Positions 16,783-23,926 of a DNA stretch of 27,508 nucleotides are shown here, piece after piece; position 1 is the first letter of the stretch; every line of letters begins with the position of its first letter. This DNA comes from a virus: IMG/VR virus record IMGVR_UViG_3300031565_002986, positions 1-27,508 of that record; one strand, 5' to 3'. Position numbers and translations under genes: made by a program. Below the pieces are notes generated by a model, which was given only the letters and a program-made list of their open reading frames with translations, ran no database searches and was not told the DNA's origin.

Positions 16783-19538
16783 TAAGTCACCATGAGAGTA
16801 GAACCAATTTGTGCAAACCCAACGCCTTGACTTAGTATTCTCGATTGCAGGACTGCTGTAATTTCTTCTTCAACTTCTATCGTGTAATGCCCGCCGCTTG
16901 CAGTGTGAATATCAAAGTAGATCATCCCATCTGCGTTTTCTAAAATGAAGTCAACCGCTTCACCCCAAAAGCCCATGTACGGAAAATCTAGAGGGTTATC
17001 GGTGACGTTCCAAGTTCCATCGTCTCGCATCTGAACAACGTACGGACTCATGTAGGGATAAACTGGTTTACCGTATGCTTTACACATATTGATTCGCTGT
17101 AATGCCATATCGGACCATTCAGGAAATCCGTAACTGGAATTATTCGGCCAGTTATCTGAAATCCAAGACGGAACTCCGTTCGGACTGTTCCCAAACTCGT
17201 CCTTAATGACACCAACAAATGGCGTGTAAAGTGCTGGTGCTAGAAAATCCACATAGCCCGCCAATGGTCCACTATTGTCAACTTGCTGTTGCATCGCACT
17301 GGGCCAGTTTTCATTTAACGGACCCAAAGTTAATGAGTTAATCGACCTTGCGAACGAACTGTAGTATCCCCATAGGCAATCAGGACGTTCTGCACGGCAT
17401 TCAATCATCATGTCAAATTGCCGTTGCCCGGCAGTGTCAGCACTTCCGTTATACCCAAATGCCTCAATGTCAACCGAACACAAGGCACCTGCCGGAAGGT
17501 TCGCAAGTCTCGCCGGCAAGTTCGCTGGAATTACATCACCCGTTTCTGTGTCGTAAACGGGATTAGGTTCATCATCAAGATCACCCCGATATATTGTTCC
17601 GCCATTCGCCCAGCCCGTAACACCCGATGTCCAAGGAGGACTGACGACATGACCAGTGTCCAAATCCAAGACTCGCGGGAAAATGATCTGCGATTTAGAT
17701 TTGGCAACCCATGCGCTTCCGTCCCAATACCACCACATTACGGCAGACCAATTACCACTGCCATAGTTTTCGTTGATGATTAGTTCGGTGTCAGATAAAG
17801 GGGTGAAACTTGTAAATGGCGGTGCTGGATGTTTGTCCGAATCTGTTGCGGGACCAGGAGTCCCCAATGTTTCGTCAAAGTGGTAATCGCCCGTCAGGTC
17901 TTTCGTCAGCACAAGTCGTATTTCGGAACTGTTACTTAGTCGAACTTGAGCTGTTCCACCTTCTACGATTGTGATTCCTGCTCCTCTGAAATCATAACCA
18001 GCCTGCGGTCCTTCGAAGATATACGCTGACGTTCCGTCCTTGATAAAGTTAAACGTCAGGTCAACGTAGGTTCCTGAGAACGGCCCACCGTACATTGCAC
18101 GATTGTTCATATTCGAGCAGGTAACATTGTTAACAGTCACAATGTTTATTAGGTTTGCATAGTCAATAAAGAAACCAAGCGGTCCATCTTTTCCAAAAGT
18201 GCTATTTGTAACGTCAACTGATTCAAACGTTCCGAAGAAGTAAAGATTTCCTTGCGACGCACAATCCACCATTGTAAACGTTGGGTCTAATCCCGGTGCG
18301 TGAGTTCCAAGTGTAACACCGTCAAATCCATTGCTTGGATCGGTAAAACCTTGACCAACTTCCACTGTTGGTATTACGTTTCCTATTGAACCACTGACTA
18401 TTGCTTCCAAGATTATCAGGCCGGCAGTCCTGTATATTCTGACATCATCGTTAGCTGTGTTATGCCCATCTGTTCCGTTGACCGCATCAGAAACAGCAGT
18501 TCGTGTTGCTGCTACGTCTGCACCAATTCCAATTTCACCATCGACTGATCCGCTACCAGCAACAAAAGTGTACGTCTTGGTTCCGATCTGTATTGAATCA
18601 TTAATCGTTACAGGATTGGCAATCGTTATTACGCCTTCTGCATTAAACTCGTTACCTAAGTTCCAACTGTATCCAAATGACACTTCTGGGGCTTGTGTGG
18701 CGTCTCCGCGTGTATATGTCACATTACGAAACTCAATGTTTTTCGTTTTGGTGATCTTAAACCAACTAGGAGTATCGCCAATATTAAGGGTCAAGCCATC
18801 AACGATATAATCGTCTAAGTATCGCTTGAAATTTTCACTTTCACCGGGATCAATAACCGAACCTACCCGATGTTCACCTAAAACTAATGTTGATGTCCAC
18901 GTTCCACCGTTGACGGTGAGTGATCCGCCATACTGGCGACCACACGTCATAAAGCGATTTTCCCCTGGACCGTCATTTTTGTCGATGTTAATAAGAATGT
19001 CGAAGTTATTCAAAACTCCAACACCACCACCGGCAGAGTTAGTGATTCGATCACGGAAGCAAGCGTAACCCGGATTCTCTGCGTAACAATCCTGCAAAAT
19101 ATAATCCAGACATGCTGCTTCGAATAAATAAAATCCACCTCCTGCGGCACAATCCTTGGAAGTACAACGATTGACACGTGCAAAAGAACCGGCCTGCCCA
19201 TTACCCATGTGAAACGCTTGAACGAAAGTGTAATTATTACAGTCCACATTCAGATCGTTGACGGTTGTTACAAGTCCCGAAAACTTAATTACAAACGTGC
19301 TGTTAGCATTAGCCGTGATCGTTGAATTGTTCCCGTAGAACGTAATGCTTTTTGTAATCTCATAATCCTGCCCTACGATGTCGATTCCAGTAGGCAAACT
19401 CAATTCATCGTCATCTGCAAGAAACGCAATCGCATCCGTGAACGATGTTGCCCAGTCACCATCAAGTGGAAACGAAGTGATGACCCCCGACCTGTTCACG
19501 GTAATAGCGACAGCACTGTTTATGACGATTAGTTTCAT
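16782..19538 (-). CDS. Tailspike: beta-helix with inserted domain and C-terminal glycosidase-like barrel
   Basis: The 918-residue product has an N-terminal beta-helix (about 50-295 and 415-545, with DYEITKSITFYGNNSTITAN). This is interrupted by a small domain (298-399, GVITIANPVTINDSIQIGTK) of a type found repeatedly in phage fibres. The last 250 residues look like a TIM-barrel glycoside hydrolase of hyaluronidase (GH56) style. CSVDIEAFGY has a D-I-E triad (690-692), WGYYSSFAR is at 723-731, and VDFLAPALYTP (763-773), KPVYPYMSPY (824-833) and GMIYFDIH (871-878) follow in the expected order. The DxE would hold the catalytic Glu692. An AAGGA ribosome site precedes the ATG. The barrel call rests on motif order only. 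Confidence 0.65.
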   Translation of the reverse strand: MKLIVINSAVAITVNRSGVITSFPLDGDWATSFTDAIAFLADDDELSLPTGIDIVGQDYEITKSITFYGNNSTITANANSTFVIKFSGLVTTVNDLNVDCNNYTFVQAFHMGNGQAGSFARVNRCTSKDCAAGGGFYLFEAACLDYILQDCYAENPGYACFRDRITNSAGGGVGVLNNFDILINIDKNDGPGENRFMTCGRQYGGSLTVNGGTWTSTLVLGEHRVGSVIDPGESENFKRYLDDYIVDGLTLNIGDTPSWFKITKTKNIEFRNVTYTRGDATQAPEVSFGYSWNLGNEFNAEGVITIANPVTINDSIQIGTKTYTFVAGSGSVDGEIGIGADVAATRTAVSDAVNGTDGHNTANDDVRIYRTAGLIILEAIVSGSIGNVIPTVEVGQGFTDPSNGFDGVTLGTHAPGLDPTFTMVDCASQGNLYFFGTFESVDVTNSTFGKDGPLGFFIDYANLINIVTVNNVTCSNMNNRAMYGGPFSGTYVDLTFNFIKDGTSAYIFEGPQAGYDFRGAGITIVEGGTAQVRLSNSSEIRLVLTKDLTGDYHFDETLGTPGPATDSDKHPAPPFTSFTPLSDTELIINENYGSGNWSAVMWWYWDGSAWVAKSKSQIIFPRVLDLDTGHVVSPPWTSGVTGWANGGTIYRGDLDDEPNPVYDTETGDVIPANLPARLANLPAGALCSVDIEAFGYNGSADTAGQRQFDMMIECRAERPDCLWGYYSSFARSINSLTLGPLNENWPSAMQQQVDNSGPLAGYVDFLAPALYTPFVGVIKDEFGNSPNGVPSWISDNWPNNSSYGFPEWSDMALQRINMCKAYGKPVYPYMSPYVVQMRDDGTWNVTDNPLDFPYMGFWGEAVDFILENADGMIYFDIHTASGGHYTIEVEEEITAVLQSRILSQGVGFAQIGSTLMVT

Positions 19539-19548
19539 TTAATCCTTG

Positions 19549-20322
19549 TTATTTTAGTTCGGCAGGATTAACAAAAAACGATGCCTGACCTCGGAAGTTC
19601 CAACCACGATTTTGCTCGTCTTGGCTGGCAACGTTATAAGAGCCAGTATCAAGACTCATATCAACAATGAAAATATTTCCACTCGAATCGTAAACATCAA
19701 CGCCGATCCAACCATTGTTGCCAAAAGCGGTCGATTGAATCGTCATTCCACCACGAACTGTTCCGCCAAGAACAAACGGGTCACCTTGCATTTCGGCAAA
19801 CTCTTGGCCGAGGGTCATTTCCCAGTTCCACAGCGGAGCAACGAAGCCGGTTGTGATGTCGGCTGGCGACCAGTTCAGCGGATTTGGTCCAGGTCCGAGA
19901 TTAGAAGGATTACTCGATAGCACGACGCCAACGGAATTATTGTCAATACCCACAGCAACTGACGGATCTAGAAGATCGGTTAATAGACCAGGACTGGCAA
20001 CCATTGATCCGTTTTGAAATTCGTAAGCGGTTACAAAAACGATCAATCGACCATGCACTCCAACATTCAGGCGGTTAGACGAGTTAACATCACTGATCTT
20101 GATCATCGTCACCAACTGATCACCATCAGTGATCGAATTGGATTGATCGTTATCAAGCAATTTCGCAAGATTGTCATCCTGTAACTTATCTTCGCCACCA
20201 CCTTGAAAAACCGGAATGGTTAAATGTTGAGGTCCATCGAACGTTAGAAAATCGCTGAACGTTGTTTGAGCGGTCAGCATTGACGGAGAAAGCAACAAGA
20301 CCAGAACTAATAATTTTTTCAT
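19549..20322 (-). CDS. Secreted protein with Sec signal peptide, unknown function
   Basis: The 257-residue product starts with a clear Sec signal peptide: MKKLL, a hydrophobic core LVLVLLLSPSML, and a likely signal peptidase I site after LTA. The mature part is beta-rich, acidic and Asn/Asp-rich, with DQLVTMIKISDVNSSNRLNV and NNGWIGVDVYDSSGNIFI. It has no membrane anchor and no catalytic motif I recognise. It resembles extracellular or periplasmic proteins of environmental bacteria more than a virion protein. AAAAGGTGA precedes the ATG as a ribosome site. It is the first gene after the capsid terminator and leads the spike and fibre cassette, so it may be expressed with it. A phage-encoded secreted protein acting on the host envelope, or a recently captured host gene, are both possible. 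Confidence 0.7.
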   Translation of the reverse strand: MKKLLVLVLLLSPSMLTAQTTFSDFLTFDGPQHLTIPVFQGGGEDKLQDDNLAKLLDNDQSNSITDGDQLVTMIKISDVNSSNRLNVGVHGRLIVFVTAYEFQNGSMVASPGLLTDLLDPSVAVGIDNNSVGVVLSSNPSNLGPGPNPLNWSPADITTGFVAPLWNWEMTLGQEFAEMQGDPFVLGGTVRGGMTIQSTAFGNNGWIGVDVYDSSGNIFIVDMSLDTGSYNVASQDEQNRGWNFRGQASFFVNPAELK

Positions 20323-20383
20323 AAATCACCTTTTGTTTTTCGAGTTCGGCCTAAGCTGCCAAAGGGCCATAGTTACAGCTTGG

Positions 20384-20389
20384 TGTCAA
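20384..20389 (-). promoter_or_regulatory. TTGACA -35-like box after the capsid terminator
   Basis: An exact TTGACA on the minus strand begins inside the T-run of the terminator and faces the signal-peptide gene 60 bases downstream. No convincing -10 box lies 16-18 bases further on; TAACTA is only 8 bases away. It may be part of a non-canonical or phage-type promoter, or chance. Confidence 0.25.
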
Positions 20390-20440
20390 AAAAAAAGGAC
20401 CGACGACCGAAACCAGATATGGGTAACCGATCATCGGCCT
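20388..20440 (-). terminator. Intrinsic terminator after the major capsid gene
   Basis: On the minus strand AGGCCGATGATCG (20440-20428) pairs with CGGTCGTCGGTCCT (20409-20396), allowing two G-U pairs and one bulge. The loop is about 18 bases and is followed directly by a run of nine T residues (20396-20388). It lies 48 bases after the capsid stop and should end or reduce transcription before the adsorption cassette. Confidence 0.8.
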
Positions 20441-20488
20441 TTCTAGGAACCTGCGACGGAACCTGTACCGTTATGTAATCAACTATCC

Positions 20489-21667
20489 TTATGCCCCGAC
20501 GTTACCATAGGCAACACATGTTGGGACGTAGAGGACCGGGAGATAGTTATCGAGGAACTTGAGTTCGAATCCGGGAGGGTCAATGATCCTTGTAGCCCAG
20601 TTTGCGAATCCCTGTACTTCCCTTCCAGTAGCCAATACGTTCTCAGCAATCACTTCTGAACCGTCAATCAACCCTTCCCAGGTATCATCCGGGTCCGGGA
20701 GAAAGAGTGCATAGTCATCAGGGATCAACAACGTGTTCTCAGCTACTTCAATCCCATCCGTAGCGCCATCCACAGACAACACACCATCGTAGACATGGAA
20801 TGTCCACAGAGGCATTGCGCGGAATACGACGTCGAAACCGGCATCCGGGATTCCTTCAGCAGACTTATTACCACGACGGCTCAATGAGTCGAATACCCGG
20901 TAAGCCTGACCACCAATATCTTGCAACCCGGTGTTGTTCTGAATATTGACGAAGGTTGAAGAGTTGACCCAGATGTGACGCAAAGGCCGACCGTGCATTC
21001 GGGTCATTGCCTTATTGATCGCGTAGCACTGTCCGAGGATGTCGTTGGAGACTGTTCCCCAGTCATCAAGGATATCCGCACCTGTACCAAGATCGAGTCG
21101 ATCAAGATTATCAGCGGGGATCTGGTAGCTGATCGGGATCGAGCCATCCGTAGGAGAAGCATCGTACTCAATCAACCCATAATTATCCCCACTCGGAAGA
21201 ATATTAAATCCGCCTCTCAGCATCCGGGAGTACATCCATTCCCTCTGATTACGGAACCGTTGGGTCATGAACTTGACCTGACGTTGGACATGCGCCTGAC
21301 CACGAAGATCAACCGTAGATCCAATCTGACCACCAAGGGGTCGAGTCTTATAAACTTCTCCGTCATAGATCACGATGGATTCATGGGACCGCATGAGTTG
21401 AGCGGATACATGACCAATCGGTTTCTTGACAACCCTTCGAGGTCCGGTCTCCGGTGCTCTTGCACCTGAGAACTGACGGGTGACATCAAAGATGTCCCAT
21501 CCAGCGTCCCTTCCCTTCACCGAGTCGGTTGCTGTTGAGTTGTTCCCGGACATACGCCCAAAGAACTGCTGAAACAATGACAGAGGGGTCGAAATTCGGT
21601 TAACGATTCTTGTGATAACCGGACTCTGCATCATCTCAGAGAATGTTACAGCTTGTGTATTAGCCAT
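20489..21667 (-). CDS. Major capsid protein (gpE-like, HK97 fold expected)
   Basis: The 392-residue product fits the lambda gpE-type capsid family in length and layout. An N-terminal helical arm has MMQSPVITRIVNRISTPLSL. An extended segment with GWDIFDVTRQFSGARAPETG (56-75) is followed by RRVVKKPIGHVSAQLMRSHE. Then come a basic helix (RQVKFMTQRFRNQREWMYSR) and a C-terminal beta region with PLWTFHVYDG and FELKFLDNYLPVLYVP. It builds the icosahedral shell. It follows the protease/scaffold and decoration genes, the usual head order. A GGAG ribosome site lies 9 bases before the ATG, in an AT-rich leader. No separate delta domain or maturation cleavage site is clear. A strong terminator follows. 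Confidence 0.88.
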   Translation of the reverse strand: MANTQAVTFSEMMQSPVITRIVNRISTPLSLFQQFFGRMSGNNSTATDSVKGRDAGWDIFDVTRQFSGARAPETGPRRVVKKPIGHVSAQLMRSHESIVIYDGEVYKTRPLGGQIGSTVDLRGQAHVQRQVKFMTQRFRNQREWMYSRMLRGGFNILPSGDNYGLIEYDASPTDGSIPISYQIPADNLDRLDLGTGADILDDWGTVSNDILGQCYAINKAMTRMHGRPLRHIWVNSSTFVNIQNNTGLQDIGGQAYRVFDSLSRRGNKSAEGIPDAGFDVVFRAMPLWTFHVYDGVLSVDGATDGIEVAENTLLIPDDYALFLPDPDDTWEGLIDGSEVIAENVLATGREVQGFANWATRIIDPPGFELKFLDNYLPVLYVPTCVAYGNVGA

Positions 21668-21726
21668 TTAATATTTCTCCGATTTGAACTGATATTTAAT
21701 TAAAACGATTACTCAAGAATCGACGA

Positions 21727-22521
21727 TTAGAGTTCTTCTGCAATCCAAAGGCTTCCGTCACCCCGAACAATGTGAATTGATCCGCTGCAAGCCAAAGTGG
21801 TAGCGTTAGCTGCACCAGGGAGTCGGATATTAGAGGAGTTGGATGTGATTGTGATCGCGTCTCCCGTAGTGGTGCTGACGAACTTGTAAACGAGTCCCTT
21901 GTAGGGGACATCCGGGAGGGTAATCACCACATCAGCAGTCCCACCACCATCATCCCAGTGGTAAGCGCGATGACTGTCAGCAGCAATCAGGGTAATCCCT
22001 GCTGTTTGCTCTGCCGCTGTTACCGTGTGAATCTGGAAATCAGGACGAGCAAACATGTACGAGTCATTGAGCATGAACCTCATGCGCAACTGTTCCCGTA
22101 CCAGATACTCAAGAGCATTGCCGGCAATACCCGGAGCAGTTGTTCCGGGGATGATCAGCCGATTGGACAACAGACCACCTCCAACAACGATCAGGCCCGT
22201 AAGCCGGTCAGTGCTGACATTCATCGAGAGCATCGAGCGGGATTCCTTGAGGATACCCCAGATGTACTCGGTCCCATCCTGCGCAGTTGGGTCCCAAACA
22301 AAGAGTTTCTTGGATGCCGTCTGCTGACCGAGCATGAGCCCGGCACGAAGGATGTGTGTGTAACTAGTGTTTCCCGTATCACGGGTTGTTCCGTCGATTG
22401 TCAGACCTGAGATGTACTGCGCTTCGTATGGACCCCACAGGAATTCATTTTCGAAGGTTTCTACAGCAGCAGAAATCCCAGGAACCCGATCCCGACCACC
22501 ATAAGTGAACTGATTAGTCAT
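21727..22521 (-). CDS. Head decoration protein with C-terminal beta-domain extension
   Basis: The 264-residue product lies between protease/scaffold and capsid, the usual place for a decoration protein. The part with YTHILRAGLMLGQ (54-66) resembles the 'LRAGTVLG' hinge of lambda gpD and Mu-type decoration proteins, which trimerise on the capsid surface. Unlike the usual 110-150 residue form it has a further beta-rich domain (about 165-264). That domain has AYHWDDGGGTADVVITLPDV (187-206) and ends SGSIHIVRGDGSLWIAEEL; it looks like a small beta sandwich exposed on the capsid. Such extensions are often proposed to bind host or environmental glycans. The decoration role is well supported by position, the function of the extension is not. 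Confidence 0.7.
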   Translation of the reverse strand: MTNQFTYGGRDRVPGISAAVETFENEFLWGPYEAQYISGLTIDGTTRDTGNTSYTHILRAGLMLGQQTASKKLFVWDPTAQDGTEYIWGILKESRSMLSMNVSTDRLTGLIVVGGGLLSNRLIIPGTTAPGIAGNALEYLVREQLRMRFMLNDSYMFARPDFQIHTVTAAEQTAGITLIAADSHRAYHWDDGGGTADVVITLPDVPYKGLVYKFVSTTTGDAITITSNSSNIRLPGAANATTLACSGSIHIVRGDGSLWIAEEL

Positions 22522-22577
22522 TATTCGTTTTCCTGATTAGGTAATGTTAGTAAGTACGACTTCGGCTTTTAGCGGTC

Positions 22578-23831
22578 CTAGACCGACGTTGTTCCCATGA
22601 TCATGTTGACGATTTCATCAGCACGTTCATCGGTGAGTTGAGTGTTTGAAGTTGCAGGAACCGGATTGGGCTGGATAACAAAGTTTCCTCCACTATCCTG
22701 AGTTGCCATTGCAACCATCGGTTGGTTATCAGGCAACTTGATCTGCACCATCTCCAACGCGCCAATCTGTAGCTCCACCGGCGAAGGTGTTGCTTTGTGA
22801 TCATCACCGAACGACATCGAAGTGATGGACTCGATTTGCGTATTGAAGTTGTTGAACATGTTCTCGTCAGAAATAATCCCTCGATGTCTCAACTGAGCCA
22901 AACGATTCTTCAATTCAGATTTCTTCTGCTCAGTGATGTAAGTCATCAGACCAGAGTTCTGCTGCTGAAGATGGGACATCTCAACTGTAACTGTTTTAGT
23001 TGGTTCAGTTGCAGGTGGTTCTGTAACTGTTACCGGGGTTGTTCCTGCCTCGACAGGAACAGCGCTATTGTTGTTAGACATAACGACAGGAACCTCATGT
23101 AATTGACTATCTTTGGGTGGTTTTGTTACCGTACCACCATCACGGGCTTGCTCACTGAGTTTCTTCTGCGCAAGAGCAGCAAGTAATGCTCTTTGCAATT
23201 CATCCGGCGAAGTTCCTCTGGGAATAGAGATACCCGCTACCTGCTCCAACATCTGGTACAGGTCATCAGGGTTAGCGTCTCCATCATCGAGGATCTGCGA
23301 CATCATGTTCATGTCCATCGAGATCGGAAGTCTGTGTGACATTGAGAGTGCCAATGCACCATCAAGTGGAACGAAATTCTTTTGTCCCGGTTCGATAGGC
23401 TTTGTCACTACTGCGACATGGGTCAGGACATCTTTCCACACTTTTCCAGTGCCGTCGATGAACTCCGGTACTGCATAGATGGATGTTTCCTTGACCGACT
23501 TTCCAATTCTTTTTGCGTCATCATCAACTGGCACATCCAGGATTCCATTGAGCGCTTTTACGGAGTTTCCCTCGGAGTCCGTTGAATCAACCAGTGACAT
23601 CTCCTCCCAGAACCCGAAGTTACTCTTGGACCCACCCATAGCTGTTGTTGGAACTGCTTTCGGATCATGGAGTTCTGGCGCTGGGATATTGAGACCGTCT
23701 TTACGCATCTCGTAATGCTGCTCTGTCCAATGTTTGATCCTGTTCCGGTCGATCAACTGGACCTGTCTACCACCTTTACCATCGCCGGTAACGTAGAGAC
23801 CTTCAGTTAAGATTTGTTTCTCGAATTTCAT
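22578..23831 (-). CDS. Prohead protease fused to scaffold (Mu I/Z-like)
   Basis: The 417-residue product has an N-terminal protease domain of the Mu gpI kind. It contains a His in APELHDPKAV (His55) and KETSIYAVPEF (115-124, possible nucleophile Ser117), followed by VLTHVAVVTKPIEP. After about residue 160 it changes to a Met, Gln and Glu-rich, mostly helical and disordered region, with a Thr/Pro-rich linker (around 255-285, VEAGTTPVTVTEPPATEPTK). A second helical part (about 285-340) contains QQQNSGLMTYITEQKKSELK. That is a normal layout for a scaffold fused behind its own protease. Short AGGA boxes precede the ATG. The stop lies in a 5-bp hairpin, CGGTC-TAG-GACCG. The catalytic residues are inferred by eye. 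Confidence 0.78.
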   Translation of the reverse strand: MKFEKQILTEGLYVTGDGKGGRQVQLIDRNRIKHWTEQHYEMRKDGLNIPAPELHDPKAVPTTAMGGSKSNFGFWEEMSLVDSTDSEGNSVKALNGILDVPVDDDAKRIGKSVKETSIYAVPEFIDGTGKVWKDVLTHVAVVTKPIEPGQKNFVPLDGALALSMSHRLPISMDMNMMSQILDDGDANPDDLYQMLEQVAGISIPRGTSPDELQRALLAALAQKKLSEQARDGGTVTKPPKDSQLHEVPVVMSNNNSAVPVEAGTTPVTVTEPPATEPTKTVTVEMSHLQQQNSGLMTYITEQKKSELKNRLAQLRHRGIISDENMFNNFNTQIESITSMSFGDDHKATPSPVELQIGALEMVQIKLPDNQPMVAMATQDSGGNFVIQPNPVPATSNTQLTDERADEIVNMIMGTTSV

Positions 23832-23870
23832 CCTATAATTCCTGTAACAGAAATTACTTGTGTTTCCAAC

Positions 23871-23898
23871 AAGTTAGTGGTAACAAGTAGTGTGTCAA
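23871..23898 (-). promoter_or_regulatory. Possible promoter for the protease-capsid operon
   Basis: The 95-base gap between divergent genes holds an exact TTGACA on the minus strand at 23898-23893. A TAACTT lies 16 bases downstream at 23876-23871, a poor -10 box with three of six matches. The gap must hold start signals for both directions, which supports a promoter here, but the motif itself is weak. Confidence 0.3.
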
Positions 23899-23926
23899 TA
23901 ATGAATTTACTAGGAGTCAATTAGGA

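Noticed and set aside
21958-22410. Plus-strand frame of 150 codons inside the decoration protein gene
   Set aside because: It is a shadow of the well-supported minus-strand gene and has no supporting start signal.
22568-22590. CGGTC-TAG-GACCG hairpin at the protease stop as a terminator
   Set aside because: Only 5 bp and no T-run, and the decoration gene begins 57 bases later in the same direction.
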